From assembly GCA_963735495.1 (NCBI GenBank), contig CAVTLG010000014.1:682001-746000 (forward strand): 64,000 bases of DNA, in the 5' to 3' direction. Below the pieces are notes generated by a model that was not told the DNA's origin, ran no database searches, and worked only from the letters and a program-made list of their open reading frames with translations. The position numbers and the translations under genes are program-made. The stretch is from CAVTLG01 sp963735495 (GTDB lineage Bacteria > Chloroflexota > Ktedonobacteria > Ktedonobacterales > Ktedonobacteraceae). Below, in pieces: positions 43,455-51,751 of the stretch (position 1 is its first letter; each line of letters begins with the position of its first letter).

Positions 43455-44497
43455 AACCCCCCTCAAAACGCATCCTTGATCCAAACTCGCGTCAGCAATG
43501 GTTGGCGCATCTGGATGACCATGTCAATGCGTTGGCGTGGTCTCCCGATGGAAAGTGGCTGGCGGCTGCCTCTGTCAGTGGCCCGATTACGATCTTTACT
43601 GGAAAGACGGGGCAGGTCCAGCAGGTTTTGGATGGTCACACCTTTGGCACCTGTGAAATTGCCTGGAATGCGAGCGGAACGATCCTTGCCAGTGCTGGAC
43701 AGGATGGACAGCTTCGCCTCTGGGACCCTGAACATGGGCAGGCGCGCTTCACCCTTCCTGGTGGGGCTGCCTGGGTGGAACACCTGGCCTGGAGTCCTCA
43801 GGGTGATCTGCTGGCCAGCGCAGCTGGCCGCAAGCTGCGTTTGTGGAATGGGGCAGATGGGCAGTTACTTCAGGAGTATCCTGAACATCGCAGCACCATC
43901 TCGGATGTGGAGTGGCAACCCAGAAAGCAGGTGCTTACGTCGGCCTCATACGGGGGCATCTCCTTCTGGAGTCCTGAGAGCAAAGAAGCATTACGGACCT
44001 TCGAGTGGAAAGGTTCGATTCTGGTGATTGCCTGGAGTCGTGATGGGAGCTATATCGCGACGGGCGATCAAGACTCAACAGTGCATTTCTGGATCGTGAA
44101 GGATGGACAAGACTTGCAAATGTATGGGTATCCCACCAAGGTCCGTGAGCTTTCCTGGAATGGCAGCAGTCGCTACCTGGCAACTGGTGGTGGCGAAACG
44201 GTGACTGTCTGGGATTGTTCTGGGAAGGGACCTGCTGGCAGCAAACCCATTCAATTAAAGGGACATGCCGCCCTCATCAGCGCCCTGGCCTTTCAGCATC
44301 ATGGGCCACTGATTGCCAGTGCGAGTGCTGATGGCAACGTCGTTTTCTGGCATATTGAAAAACCGAAACGACCACTGGTGCAGGCGGAAGTGGGCTCGGG
44401 TGTGAGTCAACTGGTCTGGTCGCCGGATGATCACCTGGTTGCCGTTGGCACGGAAGCAGGTGTCGTGACGGTCTGTACTCCGCCTCACCTCACTTGA
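43442..44497 (+). CDS. WD40-repeat beta-propeller protein
   Basis: The 351 residues are about seven WD40 blades. Examples are VNALAWSPDGKWLAAAS, CEIAWNASGTILASAGQDGQLRLWD, HLAWSPQGDLLASA and SALAFQHHGPLIASASADG. No catalytic motif or signal peptide is present. Proteins of this form act as scaffolds. The start overlaps the CobW stop by 13 bases, so it is made with CobW and is probably a partner in the same zinc response. No direct function is known to me. Confidence 0.85.
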   Translation: MSGVKPPSKRILDPNSRQQWLAHLDDHVNALAWSPDGKWLAAASVSGPITIFTGKTGQVQQVLDGHTFGTCEIAWNASGTILASAGQDGQLRLWDPEHGQARFTLPGGAAWVEHLAWSPQGDLLASAAGRKLRLWNGADGQLLQEYPEHRSTISDVEWQPRKQVLTSASYGGISFWSPESKEALRTFEWKGSILVIAWSRDGSYIATGDQDSTVHFWIVKDGQDLQMYGYPTKVRELSWNGSSRYLATGGGETVTVWDCSGKGPAGSKPIQLKGHAALISALAFQHHGPLIASASADGNVVFWHIEKPKRPLVQAEVGSGVSQLVWSPDDHLVAVGTEAGVVTVCTPPHLT

Positions 44498-44559
44498 GGC
44501 GGAGACTGTCTCTACACTCCTATTGCTCAATACTACTTCTGATCTGTGAGGTGAGATAC

Positions 44560-45171
44560 ATGAAGCAAAAGATGGAAACATGGACTGGAGCCATCGCCAT
44601 TCCAGCCGATGTACAAGAAGTCGCTACCGCGCTCCTGCATCAACAAATGTGGTGCTGGGGATATGATATCCGCCACCCAGAAGGGAATGTGCTGCTACGC
44701 TATACCTTTACCTGTCAACGCCCACCTGATCGGTCTCAGGGGAGTAGCAGGTATACGCTGTGTGATGGGCAAGGGCAGCATATCACCCTGTGGGGATTTG
44801 GCGTGTGGTATGCACAAACCGAGGTTGGTGGACTCTTTCTCCAACGCTATGGGTTTGCGCCGCGTCTGACCCGTAGCATTGAACCACCTGCTTCTGTCTG
44901 GACCCCACTTCACCTGCCAGTCTTACGCATCCCTATCACCCCTGAAGAGGGTCAGGTGACGCTTGCGCTCCTCTCGTCGCTCTTGTATTGGATTGGTGCA
45001 TATGAACAATGGATACAAGAAAATCTGGGTTGCGATTACCGCAAATGTAGTCTCAAGGCGTGGCCACATCACGTTATTCCGCCAGAAAACATGGCGACTA
45101 TGTGGCCACGCCTTGCCCGTGATTGTCACACCTGGCAGCGGCTCAACGCTGGGGACAAACACGGGCGCTGA
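44560..45171 (+). CDS. Hypothetical protein of the CobW operon
   Basis: The ATG at 44560 follows GAGGTGAGATAC. The 203 residues are cytoplasmic and begin with a strand-helix element (WTGAIAIPADVQEVATALL) followed by an aromatic-rich region (GFGVWYAQTEVGGLFLQRYGF) and a C-terminal helix with Cys (NLGCDYRKCSLKAWPHHV). I do not recognise a family. The operon position (third, after CobW and WD40) suggests a zinc-related accessory role. Confidence 0.65.
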   Translation: MKQKMETWTGAIAIPADVQEVATALLHQQMWCWGYDIRHPEGNVLLRYTFTCQRPPDRSQGSSRYTLCDGQGQHITLWGFGVWYAQTEVGGLFLQRYGFAPRLTRSIEPPASVWTPLHLPVLRIPITPEEGQVTLALLSSLLYWIGAYEQWIQENLGCDYRKCSLKAWPHHVIPPENMATMWPRLARDCHTWQRLNAGDKHGR

Positions 45172-45178
45172 CCTTGCT

Positions 45179-45475
45179 TTATTCTGAGTGCCCTGAATGT
45201 GTTTCTGCACTTCTCGGCGCTGCGAGTGCGGTGATATCCTCCAGCGTAATCTCCGCCACAGGTTTGTGGATCTTGTACTGATGCGTTGGGTGTGCTGGTT
45301 TGAGGAGCGCAATCACGGTTTCGATGGGGGGGCAACCAACTTCGCTACAACGGAGTTCTGTAACCAGTAACGAAATATCATCTTCTATCTGTAGTGTATC
45401 CTGAACCCAATTTTTTACCTGTTGCAGGAGTTGAGGATCGACGCTACGTTTCTGGCTGAATAGATCATTGAACAT
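45179..45475 (-). CDS. Small conserved protein of metal gene clusters
   Basis: GGAGATAACAAAC before the ATG at 45475 sets the start; longer frames upstream lack a signal. The 98 residues include VTELRCSEVGCPPIETVIALL, a Cys-x-x-x-x-x-Cys-Pro-Pro motif, and HQYKIHKPVAEITLEDI. Similar proteins with the C-x4-GCPP motif sit beside CobW or ArsR in other bacteria and are sometimes called nitrate-reductase-like, without evidence for that. The two Cys suggest metal or persulfide chemistry. It lies downstream of arsR on the same strand. Confidence 0.65.
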   Translation of the reverse strand: MFNDLFSQKRSVDPQLLQQVKNWVQDTLQIEDDISLLVTELRCSEVGCPPIETVIALLKPAHPTHQYKIHKPVAEITLEDITALAAPRSAETHSGHSE

Positions 45476-45566
45476 GTTTGTTATCTCCTTTATAGCTATG
45501 TGCGCACGTGCTCTCATCATGATGAGAGCACCTTCCTGTTTTCCTGGAAGATGATACCACCCATTT

Positions 45567-45974
45567 TCATGGAACGTAGGGATGATCAGGAATACCCTGA
45601 TAGACATGGTCTGCGTGATATTCAGCTTCGCGGAAGAATGCTACCAGATGACCGTCATGTAATGAATAATAGATGACATTACCCTCTCGCTTCTGCTTGA
45701 CCAGGCGACGATCTCGCAGGAGACGCAGTTGGTGCGAAACTGCCGATTCGGAGACACCAACCAGGATCGCCAGATCGCGTACACAGCAGGGACGCTTGGT
45801 GAGGGCATAAAGAATTTTGAGGCGCGTGGGATCAGACAGTGCTTGAAACGTCGAAACAACCACCGTAATCAGTGCCTCAGGTGGTAATGCAGCCTGAACC
45901 TCAGCAACGCTCGTTGGATTAATCGGTGTCAGTTCACCTGATTGCGTTGTTTTTTTCTCTCTAGATAGATGCAT
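45567..45974 (-). CDS. ArsR/SmtB-family metal-sensing repressor
   Basis: The 135-residue protein has a winged helix (FQALSDPTRLKILYALTKRP, VSESAVSHQLRLLRDRRLV) and an alpha5 zinc site: D107-x-H109 and H120-x-x-H123, exactly the D-x-H-x10-H-x2-H spacing of SmtB/CzrA. Two Cys (63-64) lie in the alpha3 region. This is a zinc-type sensor, not arsenic. The start is the ATG at 45974; a promoter whose -10 ends seven bases upstream would make a leaderless message. The shared operator covers this promoter. It is followed by the 98-residue gene on the same strand. Confidence 0.88.
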   Translation of the reverse strand: MHLSREKKTTQSGELTPINPTSVAEVQAALPPEALITVVVSTFQALSDPTRLKILYALTKRPCCVRDLAILVGVSESAVSHQLRLLRDRRLVKQKREGNVIYYSLHDGHLVAFFREAEYHADHVYQGIPDHPYVP

Positions 45975-45980
45975 ATATTG

Positions 45981-46009
45981 ATGATACAACGTCTCGTTAA
46001 TAATGTCAA
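45981..46009 (-). promoter_or_regulatory. arsR promoter with zinc-regulon operator (site A)
   Basis: Minus strand TTGACA (46004-46009), 17-bp spacer, TATCAT (45981-45986). The operator, read on the plus strand as TGATACAACGTCTCGTTAAT from 45982, fills the whole core promoter. Transcription should begin at or next to the ATG at 45974. Confidence 0.75.
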
Positions 46010-46154
46010 GGAGAAGGGATTTTTTTCTGGTGTTCGTAGCAGTGATAGCGTAATTTCATCTTTTTCATCTATCTGAGTGATTGCTCATATATGCGCCGCT
46101 ATGGACGATTCTTACATAAATTTCTGCTTATGCTATCATCAAGTCGATTTTCTC

Positions 46155-46219
46155 TTGACAAGCCGTGAGCAATCCGGCTATAGTTGCCATATATTAATGA
46201 TACAACATCTCACTAATAG
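46155..46219 (+). promoter_or_regulatory. znuA-1 promoter with zinc-regulon operator (site B)
   Basis: TTGACA (46155-46160), 18-bp spacer, TATAGT (46179-46184). The operator TGATACAACATCTCACTAAT at 46198-46217 lies immediately downstream of the start point and would block elongation or initiation when bound. Confidence 0.75.
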
Positions 46220-46248
46220 AGAGAAGTTAATTGACCAGGAGAACGTGA

Positions 46249-47223
46249 ATGATCCTTTTTTACCGCTCATGCCCAATGCTCACCTCGACGCGCCGACAAC
46301 GGGAGATGGGAGCGAGTTGCCTCGCGTTTCTGTTGTTGTGTCTGCTCGCCCTGAACGGCTGCACTACTCCATCTGCTAGTAACAGCACAACGAGCGCCGG
46401 CAAAGTACTGAATGTGGTGGCGACCGTCAATTTCTGGGGCAGTATCGCGCAGCAACTGGGAGGCGCGCATGTCTCTGTGACCAGCGTCGTGACCTCGCCG
46501 ACCGGAGATCCTCATGACTATGAGCCGACCACGAGTGATGCACGCGCCATTGCCACCGCTGACTATGTGATTGAGAATGGTGCGGGCTACGATACCTGGG
46601 CCGATAAACTGATGAGTGCCAACCCGTCTCCCAGCCGCAAAGTGCTAACCGCCGCGCAGACCGTCGGCGAGAATATCCCGGGTTACAATCCTCATATCTG
46701 GTATAACCCGGACTATGTGGAGAAAATCAGCAACGCGATCACTGCCGATTATCAGGCGCTTGATCCCACTGATGCCACCTATTTTACGCAGCAGCACGCG
46801 GCATTTGAACGCGCCGTGCAGCCGTATCGCCAGGTAATCGCCGCCATCAAAGCCAGGTACACCGGGGTATCGGTGGGTGCTTCAGAGTCCATCTGCATCT
46901 TTCTGGCGCAGGCCACGGGCCTGAATTTGATCACGCCGCTCCCTTATATGAAAGCTGAGAATGATGGCACTGATCCGCCTGCGGCTTCGGTCGCCGAGTT
47001 TAATCAGCAGATTGTGACGCACCAGATCAAAGTCTTCTTGCTCAATGTCCAGACGATTTCCAATGCCACGCGGAGTTTACAATCCAGTCTCACGCAGTCC
47101 GACATCCCGGTAGTTGAGATTTCCGAGACGGTCCGCCCGGTCAATGCCACGTTTGAACAGTGGCAACTGAGCCAGTTGCAGGCGTTACAGAAAGCGTTAG
47201 CGCAGGCTGTGCCCAACGCCTGA
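46249..47223 (+). CDS. znuA: Zinc ABC transporter substrate-binding lipoprotein (importer 1)
   Basis: The 324-residue protein has a lipobox (LLALNGC near 38) and a cluster A-I fold. Ligand histidines lie in TGDPHDYEP near 86 and NPHIWYNP near 145, with acidic ligands in VGASESICI and in DPPAAS regions typical of the TroA/ZnuA family. There is no His-rich loop. It is anchored outside the membrane and delivers Zn2+ (or Mn2+) to the permease. GGAG precedes the ATG by seven bases. A TTGACA promoter with the shared operator is 70 bases upstream, and the ATPase and permease genes follow. Confidence 0.9.
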   Translation: MILFYRSCPMLTSTRRQREMGASCLAFLLLCLLALNGCTTPSASNSTTSAGKVLNVVATVNFWGSIAQQLGGAHVSVTSVVTSPTGDPHDYEPTTSDARAIATADYVIENGAGYDTWADKLMSANPSPSRKVLTAAQTVGENIPGYNPHIWYNPDYVEKISNAITADYQALDPTDATYFTQQHAAFERAVQPYRQVIAAIKARYTGVSVGASESICIFLAQATGLNLITPLPYMKAENDGTDPPAASVAEFNQQIVTHQIKVFLLNVQTISNATRSLQSSLTQSDIPVVEISETVRPVNATFEQWQLSQLQALQKALAQAVPNA

Positions 47224-47245
47224 GCAGAAAAAGAGGAAACGGTGT

Positions 47246-48100
47246 ATGCCACAAAGTAGACAAAATGGAGTCCAGGAGTACATTCAGGTGTCCAGAGAGG
47301 CGCAAACGGTTTCGTCAGTGAAAGATGCTATCACTGTTCGGCACGCAGCTGTGCGTCGAGGGGGATGCACGATCTGGCAGGATGCCACGTTTACGGTCAA
47401 GACGGGCGAGTTTATCACGATCATTGGGCCCAATGGTGCCGGAAAAAGTACCCTTCTGCGAGCCATCCTTGGACTGGTACCACTGGCGGAGGGGAGTATT
47501 GAGGTGCTTGGTCGGACACCACGGCGGGGCAATCCGGCACTGGGCTATGTGCCCCAGCGCCGCACGCTTGACGCGCACCTGCGGGTACGAGCGCGCGATT
47601 TTGTCAGCCTGGGCATCGATGGGCAGAAGTGGGGACTGCCGCTCCCGTTTGTCTCCAGGCGGCACCAACAGTCTCTCGTGCAGCAGGCGCTTGATGCTGT
47701 GGGTGCTCAGGCATATGCCGAGAGAGCCATCGGTAGCCTTTCTGGCGGAGAGCAACAACGGCTGTTGCTAGCGCAGGCTCTGCTGGGTCAGCCCAGCGTA
47801 CTGTTGCTGGATGAACCTCTGGCTAGTCTGGACCTGCGCAGTCAGCAGGCCATTGCCCGACTCACGGCTCAGGTCGCCCGAGAACGGCAGCTTGCAGTGC
47901 TTCTTGTGACCCACGATGTGAATCCATTGTTGCCCTCGACAGATCGTCTGCTGACGATAGCCGGCGGTCAGGTGGCTATTGGTCATCCCGACGATCTGAT
48001 CACAAGTGAGCGGCTGTCCCAGATGTATGATGCTCCTGTCGAAGTCCTGCGCGATAGTCAGGGGCGAGTATTGGTCTTTGGTCTTGAACAGGCCGTGTAG
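47246..48100 (+). CDS. znuC: Zinc ABC transporter ATPase (importer 1)
   Basis: The 284-residue ATPase has Walker A GPNGAGKSTLL near 75, the Q-loop YVPQRRTL, the signature LSGGEQQRLLLAQAL near 175, Walker B LLLDEPLASLD, and the H-loop VLLVTHD. About 30 extra residues precede the domain. It powers the ZnuB permease and lies 22 bases behind the binding-protein gene and about 100 before the permease gene. It is closely similar to the ATPase of importer 2. Confidence 0.92.
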   Translation: MPQSRQNGVQEYIQVSREAQTVSSVKDAITVRHAAVRRGGCTIWQDATFTVKTGEFITIIGPNGAGKSTLLRAILGLVPLAEGSIEVLGRTPRRGNPALGYVPQRRTLDAHLRVRARDFVSLGIDGQKWGLPLPFVSRRHQQSLVQQALDAVGAQAYAERAIGSLSGGEQQRLLLAQALLGQPSVLLLDEPLASLDLRSQQAIARLTAQVARERQLAVLLVTHDVNPLLPSTDRLLTIAGGQVAIGHPDDLITSERLSQMYDAPVEVLRDSQGRVLVFGLEQAV

Positions 48101-48202
48101 TGCTGTTTGCTGTGTTGTTCCACCGTTGTCGATATGTTGGAGCATGGCAACGCGCTGAGGAACGCTTTGTGCGCTGTTGCCATTCTTTTCTGTTCGGAGG
48201 AG

Positions 48203-49165
48203 ATGATGATATTCCTTGTTACTCTCTGGCTACCTGTTGCCAGTCTTCCGGCCCTTTCCTGGAACCTGTTCGCAGACGCGCAAACGCTGCTCAGCTATCC
48301 TTTTATGCAGCATGCGTTTCTCGCGGGAAGTGTGGTGGCCATTGTCGCAGGCGTCGTGGGCTATTTTGTAGTCTTGCGGAGTCTGTCGTTTGCCACCCAT
48401 GCCCTCTCGCATGTGGGCTTTGCTGGGGCGACTGGTGCCCTGGTCATCGCACTCAGTCCAGTGTATGGGATGCTTGCCCTGACGCTTGGTAGCTCGGTAC
48501 TCATCGGGTTGCTGGGCAAACGACTGTATGGACGTGATGTCGTGATTGGCACTGTGCTTGCCTGGATGCTGGGGTTGGGTGTGCTCTTTCTCTCGCTCTA
48601 CGTGGGCTATGCGACCGAAGCCTACTCGATCCTCTTTGGGCAAATTCTGGGGATTGACCAGCAAGATGTCCAACTCGCCCTCTGGACGGGAGCCGTGACG
48701 CTGTTCGTGATGGCCCTGATCTATCGCCCGCTGCTCTTTGCCTCGCTGGATGAGGAAATTGCTGAGGCAAAAGGAGTGCCGATCCATATGCTGAGTGTCT
48801 TGTTTATGATGATCGTCGGCTTCGCGGTGGCCGCTGCTGCTCAGGTGATGGGCGTGCTCTTGATTTTTGCGCTGCTCGTCACACCGGCTGCCGTGGCGGA
48901 ACGCTTGACCACGCGTCCCTCATTGGCGATAGCTCTTTCGGTGCTGTTTTCCCTGCTCTTTACCTGGGCCGGGCTGGCGGTCGCTTTTTATACTCCCTAC
49001 CCGGTCAGTTTTTTTATCACCAGTTTTGCCTTTGGCACCTATGTGATTGTGCGCACGGTTCCCGTGATCGGATTTCTGGCCTTGCGTGTGCGCAAGCGTC
49101 TGGCTCATCATACGGTGGTGAGCAACCGGCTCTCGCTCGTGGCTCTCCCTAAAGAAACACACTAA
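48203..49165 (+). CDS. znuB: Zinc ABC transporter permease (importer 1)
   Basis: The ATG at 48203 follows GGAGGAG; the open frame upstream has no start signal and is discarded. The 320 residues form eight or nine helices of the ABC-3 family, with the EAA-like loop MQHAFLAGSVVAIVAGVVGYFVVLR and FATHALSHVGFAGA near 70, and VMGVLLIFALLVTPAAVAERL near 240. The protein forms the inner-membrane zinc channel with ZnuC. A terminator hairpin follows at 49216. Confidence 0.9.
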   Translation: MMIFLVTLWLPVASLPALSWNLFADAQTLLSYPFMQHAFLAGSVVAIVAGVVGYFVVLRSLSFATHALSHVGFAGATGALVIALSPVYGMLALTLGSSVLIGLLGKRLYGRDVVIGTVLAWMLGLGVLFLSLYVGYATEAYSILFGQILGIDQQDVQLALWTGAVTLFVMALIYRPLLFASLDEEIAEAKGVPIHMLSVLFMMIVGFAVAAAAQVMGVLLIFALLVTPAAVAERLTTRPSLAIALSVLFSLLFTWAGLAVAFYTPYPVSFFITSFAFGTYVIVRTVPVIGFLALRVRKRLAHHTVVSNRLSLVALPKETH

Positions 49166-49215
49166 AACGAGCATATGCCGGGCTTCCCCGTATGGGAAGG
49201 ACACGATAAACGGGC

Positions 49216-49257
49216 AAGCGAGAGGCCACCCATCCTTTTGGGCAGAACCTCTCGCTT
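49216..49257. terminator. Bidirectional terminator between importer 1 and the His-rich gene
   Basis: AAGCGAGAGG and CCTCTCGCTT are exact reverse complements, 22 bases apart. The stem lies between two convergent genes, 51 bases after znuB and 20 bases after the His-rich gene, so it can end both transcripts. Confidence 0.65.
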
Positions 49258-49276
49258 TGCTTCCCTTGCTTGTCTC

Positions 49277-49600
49277 TTACTGCACTGCGACTGGTCCATG
49301 ATTGTCACAGTGATCGCCGTGGGGATGATGCAGCGTTCCCTGATAGAGATAATCCTGATGATCTCCGTGAGGAACGACTGCGTGCCCACAGCCCTGGTGC
49401 CCACAGGCACAGGAGACGGGAGCGCACGCGGAGGGATTGTGGGCATTGACCTCAATCACATGCTCATCGTAGTGCCCCTCGTGTGAGGTATGCAGATGAC
49501 CATTATGCACGTAATCGACGTGATCATTATGCAAGATTGCTGTATGCCCACACTGGGTTCCGTGGACATGGGTATGCTGATCGTGAGTAGTATGGCTCAT
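49277..49600 (-). CDS. Histidine-rich protein with internal duplication
   Basis: The ATG at 49600 follows GGAG with seven bases. About a quarter of the 107 residues are His, with four Cys. Two homologous halves share the pattern G-H-x4-H-x-D-H-x-D-Y-x3-G-x-L-H-x2-H-x2-H-x-D-x-H: residues 16-45 (HNDHVDYVHNGHLH) and 72-102 (HGDHQDYLYQGTLH), joined by a Cys-rich CACGHQGCGH. The protein should bind several Zn2+ in the cytoplasm. The zinc-regulon operator lies upstream of its promoter, so it is made under zinc limitation, which suits a zinc reservoir or chaperone. Confidence 0.85.
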   Translation of the reverse strand: MSHTTHDQHTHVHGTQCGHTAILHNDHVDYVHNGHLHTSHEGHYDEHVIEVNAHNPSACAPVSCACGHQGCGHAVVPHGDHQDYLYQGTLHHPHGDHCDNHGPVAVQ

Positions 49601-49643
49601 CAAAAAACTCCTTCGCTCAAATGAATGACGCTGTTCTCTTTTG

Positions 49644-49702
49644 AGTATACCCCAATGACTATCGAAAATCAACTATATGTCTATTAAAGAGACGGTGTAT
49701 CA
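49644..49702 (-). promoter_or_regulatory. His-rich gene promoter with zinc-regulon operator (site F)
   Basis: Minus strand TTGATT (49667-49672), 17-bp spacer, TATACT (49644-49649). The operator TGATACACCGTCTCTTTAAT lies directly upstream of the -35 at 49683-49702. It shares 17 of 20 positions with site A. Confidence 0.7.
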
Positions 49703-49861
49703 CTAAAATAATGGAAAGTATATATTGAAATACATGAAACCTGGTTTCTTTTGGCTGAGCCTATGGTTTGGGAGGCAGAGGGAAATAAGCAGAATGCATG
49801 GTTGCTCATGGGGAAGAGCGGGCAACGCACTGGTACTCCATATCAGTACGATGCCTGCTTG

Positions 49862-50317
49862 CTAGGTATTTTGGCAATCCGGGCAACGTCCAGTGATTTC
49901 GACCGGGTGGTTCGAGCGCACAAATCCAGACATCTGGACGATTGTATCGAGCAAGGGAGGAACAAAGCTCAGATGCAGTTCGACGACTTTATGACAGTGT
50001 TCACAGGTCAGATATTGTCGCGTCGGACTTTTTCCCACATGATAGCGAATCGCTCCATCGGGAAACGTGAGACGATCCACAACCCCAAGCTGGACCAGGA
50101 GCTCTACCACGCGGAAGGCCGTCACGCGCCCGAAGCCTGTATGCATGGCGCGGACTTCGTGCCAGAGATCTTCAATCGTGAAGTCGGCGTTTGCTTCGCC
50201 TTTCTGCGCGATGTACTGCACGATGACTTCTCGTGGGCGGGTGCGTTTCAAGCCCGCATGGGCCAGAGCGGCCAGGATCGTGTGCGCGTCTGGTCCTCTG
50301 AACTCCGGCGTGTCCAT
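49862..50317 (-). CDS. zur: Fur-family repressor, Zur type
   Basis: AAGGAGATAAAC before the ATG at 50317 sets the start. The 151-residue protein has the Fur winged helix (LKRTRPREVIVQYIA, TIEDLWHEV, RVTAFRVVELLVQLGVVDRL) and a C-terminal dimer domain with structural zinc cysteines C105-x-x-C108 and C145-x-x-C148. Histidines at 107, 109 and in SNHPVEITG are in the usual regulatory region. It is the last gene of the importer-2 operon and the most likely reader of the shared TGATAcaacgTCTC operator, in which zinc-bound Zur represses uptake. Fe or Mn sensing is less likely in this context. Confidence 0.88.
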   Translation of the reverse strand: MDTPEFRGPDAHTILAALAHAGLKRTRPREVIVQYIAQKGEANADFTIEDLWHEVRAMHTGFGRVTAFRVVELLVQLGVVDRLTFPDGAIRYHVGKSPTRQYLTCEHCHKVVELHLSFVPPLLDTIVQMSGFVRSNHPVEITGRCPDCQNT

Positions 50318-50369
50318 GTTTATCTCCTTATCAGTGCAACTCCCGCGTTCATGCTGAGTGCTCACCTCT

Positions 50370-50801
50370 TCAGCGTCGTTCTTTTGGCACCATGGCTCTG
50401 GCGACAGTCGGTTGGAGAAAGAAGAACAGGAGGATGCTATTGAGCGCGAGTACCAGCAGTGATCCAAGTTCGAAAAAGTCGAAGGAGAAGGAGATGGCGA
50501 GCCAGGAGATAACGAGGGCAATGGAACAGATCGCAAGCGTGAGTCCCAAACGAAATGCCCAGGCTCGGCAGTCCCACAAACCACCAGCCGTGATCAGACC
50601 GAGAGCCGAAAGCATGCTGACGAAGATCATGAGGGCAATTGGTCTGACCAGAGCAGCTACCTGATCTGCTTTGAAAAGGAGTCTGGGCAAAAGCACAAAC
50701 CAGAGCAACACAAACAGGCTGGTGGCTCCTTCGAGAACACTTAAGGCGACCAGATGGGCTGGCCTCTGAGGTCGCTTTTGTCCATCCTCTTCCTCTCTCA
50801 T
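50370..50801 (-). CDS. Small integral membrane protein in the importer-2 operon
   Basis: The ATG at 50801 overlaps the preceding permease stop (ATGA). The 143 residues form four helices (LVALSVLEGATSLFVLLWFV, ALMIFVSMLSALGLITAGGL, RLGLTLAICSIALVISWLAI, LGSLLVLALNSILLFFFL) with a basic C-terminus. I do not recognise the family. Translational coupling to the zinc permease places it in the same response, and zur follows it. Confidence 0.7.
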   Translation of the reverse strand: MREEEDGQKRPQRPAHLVALSVLEGATSLFVLLWFVLLPRLLFKADQVAALVRPIALMIFVSMLSALGLITAGGLWDCRAWAFRLGLTLAICSIALVISWLAISFSFDFFELGSLLVLALNSILLFFFLQPTVARAMVPKERR

Positions 50802-51751
50802 GCGCTCATTCCCTCTCCCCACTCCCTCTCTGTTGGACGGGCTCCACCTTCTGGCCTTACCCTTTCTTGTAGCCACTCGCTACCCAGGGCGACCAGGTAG
50901 ATCACAAAGCCTAGCATGCTGATATCAAAACTCACCGGATAGGAGAGATAGAAGGAGATCGTCAATCCCGCCCAGGTAATCAACAAGGCCAGGAGCGCCG
51001 ACAGCAGCAGGCCAAGGAACGGACGCTTCACCATTTTTCGGATGCTTGCTGCTGGCGTGACCAGGAGTGCAAAGACCAACAAGGCTCCCACCGCAGGCAC
51101 CGCTTCAGCGACGGTGATGCCGAGCAGGATGAGAAAGAGCGCGTCCAAGAGCCGTACTTGCAGACCTCGCGCCATCGCCACCTCCGGGTCAATCGAGGCG
51201 AAGAGCAAGGGGCGTGCCATAGCCAGCAACGCCAGACTGGTTGCCGCGCCTACCCCTGCGATTATCCATGCTGTGTGGGCATCGACGCCAAAAATCGACC
51301 CAAAGAGCACTCCCACGCCAATCGCAATGTTCGTATTGGTCACTGGACTGGAGAGGTAGAGTCCAAGAAACAGGGCTCCCAGTCCCAGGACCCAGGCCAT
51401 GACGGTGCCGATGGCCACATCGCGCGAGCGGCCACTGGACTTGCCAAGTTGCCCCATACCGACGCCTACCACGATGGAGCTGCCAAAGAGTCCGAGATAG
51501 GGGTTGATGCCGGCGAACGCAGCCGCCATGGCCCCGGCAAAGCCCACATGCGAGAGGGCATCGCTGGCAAAGGTCTGATGACGGAGCAAGACATAATAGC
51601 CCACCAGTCCCGAACTGACCGCAATGAGCGAACCGGCCAGGAAGGCGTTGCGCATAAAATCGACTGCCAGCATCTGTTGGATGTCCGCGACCAGGTTCCA
51701 GGAAAAAGGTTGCATGGTTGCAAGCGCGAGGCCATGGGCCATTGTGTTCAT
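50798..51751 (-). CDS. Metal ABC transporter permease (importer 2, second permease)
   Basis: The 317 residues carry the ABC-3 permease signature (MRNAFLAGSLIAVSSGLVGYYVLLR, FASDALSHVGFAG, AVGALLVFALLVTPAASIRK) and about nine helices. It overlaps the previous permease gene by four bases. Two non-identical permeases in one operon suggest a heterodimeric channel, as in the TroCD/SitCD manganese-zinc systems. The C-terminal 20 residues are hydrophilic. Confidence 0.88.
   Translation of the reverse strand: MNTMAHGLALATMQPFSWNLVADIQQMLAVDFMRNAFLAGSLIAVSSGLVGYYVLLRHQTFASDALSHVGFAGAMAAAFAGINPYLGLFGSSIVVGVGMGQLGKSSGRSRDVAIGTVMAWVLGLGALFLGLYLSSPVTNTNIAIGVGVLFGSIFGVDAHTAWIIAGVGAATSLALLAMARPLLFASIDPEVAMARGLQVRLLDALFLILLGITVAEAVPAVGALLVFALLVTPAASIRKMVKRPFLGLLLSALLALLITWAGLTISFYLSYPVSFDISMLGFVIYLVALGSEWLQERVRPEGGARPTEREWGEGMSA

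Noticed and set aside
49751..50443. 230-codon plus-strand frame opposite the fur-like gene
   Set aside because: It is antisense to a clear Fur protein, has no ribosome-binding site and its translation looks like reversed Zur sequence composition with no domain.
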